DNA of 64,000 bases from Morella rubra. Lineage: Eukaryota; Streptophyta; Magnoliopsida; Fagales; Myricaceae. The DNA lies in contig CM025852.1 of the NCBI GenBank assembly GCA_003952965.2, forward strand, positions 4,804,840 through 4,868,839, read 5' to 3'. A model generated the notes under the pieces. It was not told the DNA's origin. It saw only the letters and a program-made list of their open reading frames with translations, and did no database searches. Below, in pieces: positions 24,923-36,800 of this stretch. The position numbers were made by a program, and so were the translations under genes. Numbering within the stretch: position 1 is the stretch's first letter; every line of letters starts with the position of its first letter.

Positions 24923-26380
24923 CCTAGCTGTAAAAATAATAATAGTCGCCGGAATAGTTGGGATAAAATTCAGTGTGAACAATTGTGGTATGCAAATGGT
25001 ATCCGTTTTTCTGTCTATCTCTATTTTATTTTCTTACCAATAAGCAGGCTTTTGTCTATTTTTTTTTTCTCTCTCTCTCTAGAGGATCGGCAATATGTGG
25101 GGAGCAAGTAAAATACTTCAAGAAAGGGATCGCCTCTGGTATGCAAAAGCAAAATTACCCATTCAGTTAATTTGTGTGCAATTGCGTTTGGATTAACAAG
25201 AGCTTTTTAATTTGATACACAACACTCTAGGAAGATGTTCGTGTAAAGTTCTATCAAACATTGGAAGATTATATAATTGTAATTTTTGTTGAGGTGATAA
25301 ATTTGTTTCAAATTTAATATATATATATATATATAAATTAAACACTTGTCTCTATCGTAAGTTAAAACTTGTTAAGCTAATATATAAATGATTTTTTTTT
25401 GTTTTTTTTTTTGCTTTTGCTGCAAAAGAGAATTGAATTTGGTAACATTTGCTCAATTATCAATATTTGCTTTCTTGTCTTCTAATATTCAAGAGATGGT
25501 CCAATTTTTTACTGCCACTTTTGTTAAGTTTAGATCCCATCACTACTATTTCCTTTGTTACTTCCTCATATCCAAGAGACACTCTGACTCTGTATCTTTA
25601 CTTGGTTACCTTTCCATATAAGAGTCACAAGAAAAGGAAACATTTTTATATTTTATATTCTTATCCAATTTATTTATTTAAAAACTAATTAATTAATATA
25701 CTAGTATAGGATGGCATCAATTCAGACTGAAAACACCTGTCAAATTTCATATATGGAGATCCAATTGTAAATTATGGAAATGAAAATTTAAAGTGCATGG
25801 AATCTGAACGTTTTCATTAAATTAGTTCAGGTAACTTTGTTATCTTCTTATAACCAAGAGACACTTCCAATTCCAATTATTTATTTCCACCTCCTCACCT
25901 GTGTCCATAAGGTGTTATCTCCATGTATCCAATAGATACAATTAAACTTTTGATTGCTACTTGAGTTACTGGTTTCATTAGATGGTTCAACACCATGCCA
26001 TGAAGCCATTTCTACCGGATGGTTTATGCAAGACAAAATCTCTCGCATTAAATTTTGACTAGATGAAGCCGCCACTGAGCCTTGGCTCAGGTGGCATCCT
26101 TCGCTTTAGGACAAGAATCATGTCAAAGTCAGATATATCCAGTGCAGAGACTTCCTCGAGCCCTACTCTGGGTTTTAAGCAAGGGAAAAGTTCAATGGGT
26201 ATCGAATCACTAGCATATTACAAAAATTCTAAAACAAACTGTTGAATCTTTTCAAATTTTCCCTCAGTAGCATGTCTTCCGCTACAGATTGGAAACAAAT
26301 AATTGTTAGTCCTTGTCCTCTATTATCTGCGGGCTTGTTGTAAGGGGAAGCTCTTTACAGCATTTTACTGGTGAAGGCGA
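24923..26380. other. AT-rich intergenic DNA containing an inter-gene unit repeat
   Basis: 25085-25280 is the third left-side copy of the unit repeat seen at 1-235 and 9411-9575. An AT dinucleotide run lies at about 25318-25335. The 1.1 kb from 25280 to 26380 is absent from the 9.4-kb spacer. It holds several short frames in both directions but no motif that I recognise. Confidence 0.4.
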
Positions 26381-26848
26381 CAGCAATCTATGTTCTGGTC
26401 TTGAGGCCATTCAAACACCTTGAAGAAAGACAAAACAACTCCCTTCGACCAGCCAGAAACAGTCTGCATTGCAGCATATACCAGACAGGTTACATTAATT
26501 GGACAGGCAATTTGTCGGGAAAGAGGAAGTTCAAAGTAGCAACATATATGTTATCATAAGCAGCAATATTAAATTTTTCAAAACAAAGTTTAAGGCATGC
26601 GCTGAATAGTTGACAGTACCACCACCTCCAAATCCAACCACGCTTTTCCACCTGGTACCTTTTTTTTCACCATTTTCCCTTCTTCTAGTAGGCAGAGATG
26701 CAGAGTGGTAAGCAATGTCTTTAGCCATTGACTCCGGTTCTTACTCCAGTTCTTTATTTTTCTGTCTACGCCTCTACAATTCATATCTTGCTATGCCTTC
26801 AACGATCACATGTTGAAGTCGCACCGCACCCCACAATTTGAAAAGTCC
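26381..26848 (-). pseudogene. Trehalase exon 10-11 fossil next to the palindrome centre (left arm)
   Basis: On the minus strand, 26606-26848 follows exon 10 (GGACTTTTC start, the LQHMIVEG-coding part, then KDIAYH, corresponding to EDIAVR, then the GGGG-rich end). 26381-26463 follows exon 11 after a conserved GCAATGCAG acceptor. The exon-11 part still reads TVSGWSKGVVLSFFKVFEWP, compared with TGFGWSNGVVLAFLEEFGWP in the complete copies. Its final stop codon is lost. Exon 10 carries frame breaks. This is an older trehalase copy reduced to its 3' end; exons 1-9 are not visible upstream. Confidence 0.65.
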
Positions 26849-28124
26849 CGCTTGTATTTTTTTTTTTCTTCCCCTTTACAACTAATATGTGTAGCTATAC
26901 CTTCAATGGTCCCTGTATAAGTTCGATTACATCATAGACAACAACAAAACAAAAAACAAGTTAACAAGAAGACTATACTGTAACATGCAAACATTTCCTC
27001 CCCCATGCACAATAGGGAGAAGGCTTGGAAGATGAAACCATAAAAATGCAAACCTCTGTTACTGGTGGTTGATACACAGGCTTAACTTGCAACAAAGCCT
27101 CTATCACAGCATACATCGGTGTTCAGTGAATCTAACCATTTTGATATGATTCCGGAGACAAATCTGCATTTGCCTACCCCCTGTAGAAGATGCCGACATT
27201 TTGTCAAGGGCGAAGTAAAATCCGCCCAGGACAAGATGCCGAAGGGAAGAACAGGAGCTACTGCTCGCCAGAGAGCAAAGAAGCTAACCGGGGAGTCAAC
27301 CCTAGAAGAAAGCAGCCTGCCCTGATCAGCTCCTCACCTCGACTGGCACAGGACAGGCCAATAGAGATGGCAGCTAAACCTGAAACCCTTACGGTGAAGG
27401 ATGCATCACGGAATGGCTGCGGAAACTACACAAGGCACAATACCTTCCAGAAGATATTTAAACAATGAGACGATGGTTCACACTGCGGTAGATGGCACTA
27501 TACTCTTTGGATGAAAGAAGACCCTAACCAAGAAGTAAAAGTATAAAAATATTTATCTTTGATCTTAGTGAACAAAAGTACCACCAATTAAGGGGGATAG
27601 TGAAGAAGACATCAGAGAAAACAAGTCACACATTCAAAATCTACTTAGAACGTTCAATTGTCAGTTTTAGCTGCTTATACAACTTCTAAGTGAGGTGTTT
27701 GAGCGAGCACCTCCTGTAGTGGGTCATAATTTGCATAAATCAATTTGAATGACCTTTTTTTCCTCCCAAAAAAAGGGATAAAGTAGAAATGCTACCAAAA
27801 CCGACAAACTAAATAATTAGAAACCAACATCTAATGAGATATCAAATCGACACTTGTCTGAATTTCTTGTCTCTACCTCACTAATATATACAAGAAAAAG
27901 AACACGATTTGAACTAACTAACTAAATAATTGGTAAAAATGTTTAGTGATTGAACAACTTGAATCCCTTGTGTACCGACTATTAACAGAAATCCACAGTT
28001 GAACCAGATGACATGTCACCTAAGAGGCTAAGAGAATGCGTAGGAGAAGACAGATTTTCAAACACAATCCGTGCCTGCAACACATCATCTGACTAAAACC
28101 AGTAACAGAAATTAACATGCCCGC
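26849..28124. other. Innermost part of the left arm, with an unidentified coding-like block
   Basis: 26850-27120 matches the outer spacer (9919-10200). 27119-27468 is less AT-rich and open in two frames on the plus strand (one containing RRCRHFVKGEVKSAQDKM, the other CQGRSKIRPGQDAEGKNRSY). I do not recognise either. At 27586-27600 an AATTAAGGGGGA tract resembles the polypurine tract before the 3' LTR of Ty1/copia elements, so a decayed retroelement is possible but unproven. The remaining 500 bases to the spacer are AT-rich and featureless. Confidence 0.35.
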
Positions 28125-28208
28125 AGAGTCCATCTTCATGCCACGGTATTGCCATGAAGCGTGAAGTTCAAATGTTCCGGTGAATCGATCTAAATAGTGT
28201 ATGGGCTC
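28125..28208. other. 84-bp unique spacer at the palindrome centre
   Basis: Between the last mirrored base on the left (28124, ...CATGCCCGC) and the first on the right (28209, GCGGGCATG...) lie 84 bases found only once in the window. They contain a small hairpin, CTTCATG and CATGAAG separated by 12 bases. The ends of the spacer are weakly alike (AGAGTCCAT and, in reverse complement, GAGCCCAT), so the true breakpoint may lie a few bases further in. Confidence 0.85.
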
Positions 28209-29491
28209 GCGGGCATGTTTAATTTCTGTTACTGGTTTTTAGTCAGATGATGTGTTGCAGGCACGGATTGTGTTTGAAAATCTGTCTTCTCCTACGCATT
28301 CTCTTAGCCTCTTAGGTGACATGTCATCTGGTTCAACTGTGGATTTCTGTTAATAGTCGGTACACAAGGGATTCAAGTTGTTCAATCACTAAACATTTTT
28401 ACCAATTATTTAGTTAGTTAGTTCAAATCGTGTTCTTTTTCTTGTATATATTAGTGAGGTAGAGACAAGAAATTCAGACAAGTGTCGATTTGATATCTCA
28501 TTAGATGTTGGTTTCTAATTATTTAGTTTGTCGGTTTTGGTAGCATTTCTACTTTATCCCTTTTTTTGGGAGGAAAAAAAGGTCATTCAAATTGATTTAT
28601 GCAAATTATGACCCACTACAGGAGGTGCTCGCTCAAACACCTCACTTAGAAGTTGTATAAGCAGCTAAAACTGACAATTGAACGTTCTAAGTAGATTTTG
28701 AATGTGTGACTTGTTTTCTCTGATGTCTTCTTCACTATCCCCCTTAATTGGTGGTACTTTTGTTCACTAAGATCAAAGATAAATATTTTTATACTTTTAC
28801 TTCTTGGTTAGGGTCTTCTTTCATCCAAAGAGTATAGTGCCATCTACCGCAGTGTGAACCATCGTCTCATTGTTTAAATATCTTCTGGAAGGTATTGTGC
28901 CTTGTGTAGTTTCCGCAGCCATTCCGTGATGCATCCTCACCGTAAGGGTTTCAGGTTTAGCTGCCATCTCTATTGGCCTGTCCTGTGCCAGTCGAGGTGA
29001 GGAGCTGATCAGGGCAGGCTGCTTTCTTCTAGGGTTGACTCCCCGGTTAGCTTCTTTGCTCTCTGGCGAGCAGTAGCTCCTGTTCTTCCCTTCGGCATCT
29101 TGTCCTGGGCGGATTTTACTTCGCCCTTGACAAAATGTCGGCATCTTCTACAGGGGGTAGGCAAATGCAGATTTGTCTCCGGAATCATATCAAAATGGTT
29201 AGATTCACTGAACACCGATGTATGCTGTGATAGAGGCTTTGTTGCAAGTTAAGCCTGTGTATCAACCACCAGTAACAGAGGTTTGCATTTTTATGGTTTC
29301 ATCTTCCAAGCCTTTCATCCCTATTGTGCATGGGGGAGGAAATGTTTGCATGTTACGACAGTATAGTCTTCTTGTTAACTTGTTTTTTTGTTTTGTTGTT
29401 GTCTATGATGTAATCGAACTTATACAGGGACCATTGAAGGTATAGCTACACATATTAGTTGTAAAGGGGAAGAAAAAAAAAAAATACAAGC
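28209..29491. other. Innermost part of the right arm (mirror of 26849-28124)
   Basis: Contains the mirror of the unidentified coding-like block (28865-29215 on the minus strand) and of the TTAAGGGGGA-like tract (about 28738-28752). A frame on the plus strand starting at 29218 reads YAVIEALLQVKPVYQPPVTEV and is followed by a GTTTGC that could be a splice donor. The same words occur at 46316-46370. No family is recognised. Confidence 0.35.
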
Positions 29492-29960
29492 GGGACTTTT
29501 CAAATTGTGGGGTGCGGTGCGACTTCAACATGTGATCGTTGAAGGCATAGCAAGATATGAATTGTAGAGGCGTAGACAGAAAAATAAAGAACTGGAGTAA
29601 GAACCGGAGTCAATGGCTAAAGACATTGCTTACCACTCTGCATCTCTGCCTACTAGAAGAAGGGAAAATGGTGAAAAAAAAGGTACCAGGTGGAAAAGCG
29701 TGGTTGGATTTGGAGGTGGTGGTACTGTCAACTATTCAGCGCATGCCTTAAACTTTGTTTTGAAAAATTTAATATTGCTGCTTATGATAACATATATGTT
29801 GCTACTTTGAACTTCCTCTTTCCCGACAAATTGCCTGTCCAATTAATGTAACCTGTCTGGTATATGCTGCAATGCAGACTGTTTCTGGCTGGTCGAAGGG
29901 AGTTGTTTTGTCTTTCTTCAAGGTGTTTGAATGGCCTCAAGACCAGAACATAGATTGCTG
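29492..29960 (+). pseudogene. Trehalase exon 10-11 fossil next to the palindrome centre (right arm)
   Basis: Mirror partner of 26381-26848. The exon-10-like part is 29492-29734 and the exon-11-like part 29878-29960, with the GCAATGCAG acceptor kept. With its partner it forms an inverted pair of trehalase-like segments about 2.6 kb apart around the spacer. A transcript crossing the centre could therefore fold back on itself. Confidence 0.65.
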
Positions 29961-31419
29961 TCGCCTTCACCAGTAAAATGCTGTAAAGAGCTTCCCCTTA
30001 CAACAAGCCCGCAGATAATAGAGGACAAGGACTAACAATTATTTGTTTCCAATCTGTAGCGGAAGACATGCTACTGAGGGAAAATTTGAAAAGATTCAAC
30101 AGTTTGTTTTAGAATTTTTGTAATATGCTAGTGATTCGATACCCATTGAACTTTTCCCTTGCTTAAAACCCAGAGTAGGGCTCGAGGAAGTCTCTGCACT
30201 GGATATATCTGACTTTGACATGATTCTTGTCCTAAAGCGAAGGATGCCACCTGAGCCAAGGCTCAGTGGCGGCTTCATCTAGTCAAAATTTAATGCGAGA
30301 GATTTTGTCTTGCATAAACCATCCGGTAGAAATGGCTTCATGGCATGGTGTTGAACCATCTAATGAAACCAGTAACTCAAGTAGCAATCAAAAGTTTAAT
30401 TGTATCTATTGGATACATGGAGATAACACCTTATGGACACAGGTGAGGAGGTGGAAATAAATAATTGGAATTGGAAGTGTCTCTTGGTTATAAGAAGATA
30501 ACAAAGTTACCTGAACTAATTTAATGAAAACGTTCAGATTCCATGCACTTTAAATTTTCATTTCCATAATTTACAATTGGATCTCCATATATGAAATTTG
30601 ACAGGTGTTTTCAGTCTGAATTGATGCCATCCTATACTAGTATATTAATTAATTAGTTTTTAAATAAATAAATTGGATAAGAATATAAAATATAAAAATG
30701 TTTCCTTTTCTTGTGACTCTTATATGGAAAGGTAACCAAGTAAAGATACAGAGTCAGAGTGTCTCTTGGATATGAGGAAGTAACAAAGGAAATAGTAGTG
30801 ATGGGATCTAAACTTAACAAAAGTGGCAGTAAAAAATTGGACCATCTCTTGAATATTAGAAGACAAGAAAGCAAATATTGATAATTGAGCAAATGTTACC
30901 AAATTCAATTCTCTTTTGCAGCAAAAGCAAAAAAAAAAACAAAAAAAAATCATTTATATATTAGCTTAACAAGTTTTAACTTACGATAGAGACAAGTGTT
31001 TAATTATATATATATATATATATATATAATTTGAAACAAATTTATCACCTCAACAAAAATTACAATTATATAATCTTCCAATGTTTGATAGAACTTTACA
31101 CGAACATCTTCCTAGAGTGTTGTGTATCAAATTAAAAAGCTCTTGTTAATCCAAACGCAATTGCACACAAATTAACTGAATGGGTAATTTTGCTTTTGCA
31201 TACCAGAGGCGATCCCTTTCTTGAAGTATTTTACTTGCTCCCCACATATTGCCGATCCTCTAGAGAGAGAGAGAAAAAAAAAATAGACAAAAGCCTGCTT
31301 ATTGGTAAGAAAATAAAATAGAGATAGACAGAAAAACGGATACCATTTGCATACCACAATTGTTCACACTGAATTTTATCCCAACTATTCCGGCGACTAT
31401 TATTATTTTTACAGCTAGG
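29961..31419. other. AT-rich intergenic DNA (mirror of 24923-26380)
   Basis: No gene seen. Holds the mirror of the unit repeat (about 31060-31255) and a slightly longer AT dinucleotide run (about 31004-31027) than the left arm, one of the few visible inner-arm differences. Confidence 0.4.
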
Positions 31420-31956
31420 TACACTTTTGCACCGTTTAACTAAAGCAGTCTTGAAACTTTGCATCCATATCTATTATTTTTGTCATATTGTATCCACCAA
31501 CTATTAATTTCAAATAATTTGCATTATCTGTTAATTATCTAGGTGAAATTTTTTTGTTGAAGGCAATGCATATACTCTTGAAATTGGTGAAAAAGTTGTT
31601 TGAATTTGTAAAAAAAGTATTGAAGTTTATAAAAAGTTACTGGAGTTGATGAAAAAGTAGTTGTAATTTTTTTTTTTAAAAAAATTCTTGACGTCCAAAA
31701 AACATAGACTAAACATAAAATGATTCTTTTGTGCGCGGAATCACAATTTTTTTCCTCATAATTTTGCTGGTAGTGACCATTTTATGAGGATAAAATCATA
31801 ATTTTAAGGTAAAAAATAAATTTCCGTCAAAATTGATGAAAAAATTTTAACAGAGGGACAAAGTGTTTAAAATCAATGGTTTGTTGATGTAATGTGACAA
31901 AAATAATAGATAGAATGTAAAATGTTAAGATACGTAGTTAGAAGGTGCAAAGTGTA
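31420..31956. mobile_element. MITE-like fold-back element with long terminal inverted repeats (right arm)
   Basis: Mirror copy of 24386-24922, with the same TACACTTTTGCACC and GGTGCAAAGTGTA ends. Its presence at the same place in both arms shows that it inserted before the inverted duplication. Confidence 0.55.
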
Positions 31957-32569
31957 TCTATCTTCTCTTTTTTTTTATAAGCTATTTATGGCTACTATAT
32001 TTTAGCTTAATTAAGTGATATTCAGCCACTAAAAAAATTCACTTTTTTGGCTAATTTTTCTGTACACATTTTTCACCAAAATACGATACATTTTTCATCA
32101 AAAATTCCATCAAATCATCTATCTACATCTTTTTACTAACTCTAAATAAAAATTAATCTACAATCAACTATCTTTAGTAATTTTCACCAACTTTTTGTCA
32201 ACACCAGATCTTGAAAGTCTGATTAATGCACACTGGTTAGTCTACTTTGTTTATTATGAGACGAATTCATTGGTCTACTTAATTAAATATAAACTATTCT
32301 GATCATGTAGACAATCCAAAAAATATCATTTACTTGGTGTCTAAAATAAAAATTCTATTTCATAATTTTTTACATCAATTTATGAAGATAAAATTGTAAT
32401 TTTAGGCGCTAAGTTTCCGTAAAATTTGATTGCAAATTTTTAATAGGAATTGTTACAGTGTCTGAAATAAAATTAGGAAGCTCAATTTGACAAAAATAAT
32501 GCTTGATGTGAAGTATAAAGTGAATTTATCTATTGGTTTTTTTTTTACCTTTCGATTACGACATGACAG
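31957..32569. other. Displaced 5' flank of R1 (mirror of 23776-24385)
   Basis: AT-rich and non-coding. It ends at the outer target duplication of the retroposon. The homology to the undisturbed R2 5' flank (about 47340-47590) shows that it was once contiguous with the R1 promoter, now about 6.2 kb away. Confidence 0.45.
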
Positions 32570-33322
32570 CTTACGCAATACCGTTCTTCTTCTTCTTTTT
32601 TTTTTTTTTTTTTGGAGATCACGTTCTAAAATAAGAACCAAAATATAACAGACCAAGTCAAAATAATCCGACGAATCTAAAAAGGATTGGATAAAACTAT
32701 TATATACTCCATGTACGATAGTGAAAGCAGTGATCGAACTCAGTAGATAAAGCTACCAGACCTACACTTGCTAGTAGAGAAAGTACCACAACTTAGTACA
32801 ACAAGCTCCAACGAGGATTGAAAAAAATCTACAAGGAATCGAAAAATCTCACATAGGAGCTAGAAAACAAACAAAAAAACTACATCGACAGCGCATACAA
32901 AGGCACCGCGAGTGTTCACCACGCGTCGATGGAAGGCAGCAACACGGTGGTGCTGGGCTCGCCAAAGGAAGCAAGAACCATCCAAAAGGCGAGTGGCCAC
33001 CAAGACCGCCAGAAAATGATCGGAAAGGGAGCCAGAGCCTGCGTGTGAGACACCACGTGCCGACCAAATGATGCCGGACTAGTGCGGTTGTGCTCGTATG
33101 GAGGAGAAGACGGCATCGGGCAAGGCTGTGTCCACCGACGACACACAGAATCATCGGGATCTAACCGTCAAGATTCCAACAAAAGGGGAAGGGAGAGGGA
33201 GAGAGAGAGAGAGGAAGAAGAAAATGGGAGGAGGGGGCGGTGGGAACAATCAGAAACAATGGTGGAAAGGGAGACTATTAGGGTTTGGGAGGAGAAAAGC
33301 TCTAGAGAGAAGGTAGAGCCTC

Positions 33323-33787
33323 TGTTACGGGTTGTCTTGAATGGCAGTGGGCTGGATTAGTTGCTTGGATATGGTTCTTGAATGGTAGTGGGCTGGAGTA
33401 GTTGATTGAATATGGGCTTCTTTAGTTGCTTTGACATAGTCTTATATTGTTAATATTTGTTTCAGTTTACTTTGCAAATAACGTGGGAATTGTTTTCCTA
33501 TGAATGTTGTGTCCAGTAGAATAAGAGTGGAGGTGTCCAGTAGAATAAGAGTAGAGGTCGTGGGTAAATGTGAAATGATAGTGGACGTAGCGGTCAGTAG
33601 ACATGCCTGTTTCTTATGTGTAATTCCTTTTATTTATAGTCTAATAAATGAGAAAACGTTAACTGTAGAGTTAACACAAATCATATTGTTTAGTGGAGGC
33701 CTGGCTCCCTCGAAGAAGCCATAGTTCTTAACAAAAAACATTACAGTTTTTACACTCTATTTCTACAAGGAATAGAGGTACATAGCA
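33323..33787 (+). repeat. 5' LTR of the right-arm chromovirus
   Basis: 465 bp, TG/CA ends. It contains a repeated GTCCAGTAGAATAAGAGTGG-type motif in tandem and a TTTATTTATAG box that may serve as TATA. Confidence 0.88.
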
Positions 33788-33789
33788 AG

Positions 33790-33801
33790 TGGTATCAGAG
33801 C
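33790..33801 (+). other. Primer-binding site (tRNA-iMet) of the right-arm chromovirus
   Basis: TGGTATCAGAGC two bases after the 5' LTR, identical to the left-arm copy. Confidence 0.85.
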
Positions 33802-36800
33802 GTCGGTTCTCATGGCGGAAGGTACATGAAATGTGACGCAGTTGAATGAAACTGTAGTGAAAATCCAGCAAAATCAGCAACGCATAGATCAACAACAAAA
33901 TCAGCACCAGCAAGCATTGGAGGTGATGATGTAGCAACTCAATGGCGTGACAACTCAGTTGGAGACAATTCTGCAAAATGAAAGAAACAACGACGAACAG
34001 CCAAGGAGAAATTTAGAACAACATAACCAGCCACCAGAATTTCAAGGATTACGACTTGCCATACCTCGAATTGAGTTCCCACAGTTTGAAGGTGAAAATC
34101 CTATGGCTTGGTTATATAAGGCTAACCACTTCTTTGCTATACATCATACTAATCCACAACATAGGATTGTGTTAGCCTCATACTACATAGAGGGCCCTGC
34201 TGTGGTGTGGTTTTAGGAGATGGAAGGCATAGGTCAGTTGACAAGTTGGGAAAATTTTTCCAAGGCCATTATGTTGCAATTTGGGCTTTTTGCCTATGAT
34301 GATCCGGCAGCACAATTTAAAAGACTAACCCAATCTTCAAGTGTTGAAGATTACAAGGCTCAATTCGAGTTTCTCTCCAACCGTCTCACTCATTTGGGTG
34401 AAGACTACAAGTTGAGTTGTTTTCTTGCAGGACTTAAAGAGGAGCTGAAAATTCCAATTTGCCTCTCAAATCCTACAAACACAAACCAAGCATTTGTAAT
34501 GGCTAGATTGCAAGAGAGATACTCAGCCATTACCAAGAGAAACACGCAGATCCCACCCCCAAACACATATCCAAACAGAAACCCAAATACATCACAGATA
34601 ATTCCATATCAATCAACCCAAAACTCACCCAAGCCAACCTTCAACACTAACATAATATCCAATGAAAAAATGAGAGAATGAAGGGATAAGGGGTTGTGCT
34701 ATTACTGTGATGAGAAGTGGAATGTGGGGCATAAATGCAAGAAATCTACTATTTTTCTTGTTGGATGATATTGATTTTGGAGTTAACAATGTGTTGGAGA
34801 AAGGGGAGTCGAGTGAAGAGTTTGTGGAAGAAGAGCCACCTGCTGAGGCTCATCAAGAAGGAAAGGTGCAGATTTCTCTTAATGCTGTAATTGGTTCTCT
34901 CTTGCCAAAAACCATGCGGGTTATGACGAGAATAGGAATTAGTCCTTGGTGGTTCTTATTGACTCAGGAAGCACTCATTGCTTCATCGACAAAAATGTGG
35001 CAAGAAGATTATTACTACCAGCTCATGGAGAATGACATATGGAAGTAGCCATTGCTAATGGCGATAAAATCCCTTGCCAAGGGTATTGTGAGGTAATTTC
35101 TCTGAAAATTCAAGGTAACTCGTTTAATGTTCCTATGTATCTTTTGCCATTGGGTGGTTGTGATGTTGTTTTGGGAGTAAATTGGCTAGAACTACTTGGT
35201 CCAATTCTTTGGGATTTTAGTAACCTGAAAATGGATTTTGTATGGGCGGGAAGAAAAATTGATTTGAAGGGCTTGAGTTCCTCGGGTTGGTTGGTTGAGG
35301 AAGGTGAAAATTTTTTTAAACACACAAAAGGTGCTTAAAAGGGGCTGATTTTGCAGCTCCTAGGAGAGGTGACCATGAACCCAACAAACACAAAAAATTC
35401 TCCTAACCTAGAAATCCGACAACTCTTAACACAATTTTCTGATGTTTTCCAAGAACCTAAAAGCCTTCCCCCCACCGAACACATGATCACCAAATTCCTT
35501 TTGTTGACCAAGCAAGACAAGTTTGTGTTGGGCCTTATAGGTACCTTTACTTCCAGAAAACAGAAATTGAAAAATTGGTGGATGAAATGCTTAGAAGTGG
35601 GGTGATTAGACCTAGCCAAAGTACATTATCTTTCCCGGTGTTGTTAGTAAGAAAAGCGGATGGGAGTTGGAGAATGTGTGTTGATTATCGGGCTCTAAAC
35701 AAGGAAACTATCAAGGATAAGTTCCCTATACCCGTTATTGAGGAGTTATTGGATGAAATGAATGGAGCCACAATTTTTTCAAAAATTGACTTGAGATCTG
35801 GATACCACCAGATTCGAGTTAAGAAGGAGGACATACCTAAAACAGCCTTTAAGACCCATGAGGGTCACTATGAATTTTTAGTAATGCCTTTTGGGCTTAC
35901 TAATGCTCCTTCCACTTTCCAAAGCCTCATGAATACCCTTTTTAAGCCTTATCTTAGAAAATTTATCTTAGTTTTCTTTGATGACATCCTAATCTATAGT
36001 AGGAACCCCACTGAGCATTGGGATCATGTGAGAGTTACTTTGAAGATCCTACGGGAAAATGAATTATTTGCCAAAGAATCCAAATGTAGGTTTGGAATGG
36101 AGAAGTTGATTATCTTGGTCATATTATAACTCGAGGTGGGGTTAAGGCTGACTTTTCAAAGATTGAGGCTATGAAAAGTTGGCCCAAACCTACCTCATTG
36201 AAGTCCTTAAAGGGATTTTTAGGGCTGATTGGTTATTATAGGAGGTTTGTGAAGAATTATGGGGCTATCGCAGCCCCTTTGACCAGTCTATTAAAGAAGA
36301 ATGCTTTTCAATGGAATGAGACTGCTACTACAGCTTTTGAGAACCTCAAAATAGCCATGTCAAACCCATCAGTTTTAGCCCTTCCAAATTTCTTAAAACC
36401 TTTTACTATTGAATGTGACGCCTCAGGTGTGGGGATAAGAGCTGTTTTAATGCAGGAAGGCAGGCCATTGGCATTTTACAGCCAAGCTCTCAAGGGAAAA
36501 AGTCTGGATCTTTCTACATATGAGAAAGAATTATTGGCATTAGTGATGACTATCAAAAGGTGGAGACCCTACTTGCTGGGACAGAAGTTCAAAGTGATTA
36601 ATAATCAGAAAAGCTTGAAGTATCTTCTTGAACGGAAGATAGGCACCCCCGCGTAGCAGAAGTGGGTGTCCAAATTGCTAGGTTATGACTTAATAGTGGA
36701 ATACAAGCCAGGAAGAGCTAACAGTGTGGCTGATGCTCTAACAAGGGTGCCTGGAGAGCATAAGGAAGACAAAGGACCAGTTCTACAAGCTATTTCCTAC

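Larger units (their letters stand above)
7200..28124 (+). repeat. Left arm of a giant inverted repeat (palindrome)
   Basis: Each feature here has a reverse-complement partner to the right. Positions mirror as x to about 56333-x next to the centre, 56342-x by 18 kb, 56372-x by 14 kb and about 56490-x by 9 kb, so the arms differ by few indels near the centre and more outward. Transposon insertions, target duplications, gene fossils and trehalase copies are all shared. Beyond about 7.2 kb the simple mirror register is lost, and the left sequence pairs instead with 61.2-64 kb. Confidence 0.9.

Noticed and set aside
25318-25335. AT dinucleotide run considered as a special site
   Set aside because: An ordinary microsatellite; its different length in the mirror copy (about 31004-31027) is expected slippage.
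28125-28208. Spacer considered as a replication origin or attachment site
   Set aside because: No iterons, recombinase core or related copies; only a short hairpin is visible.
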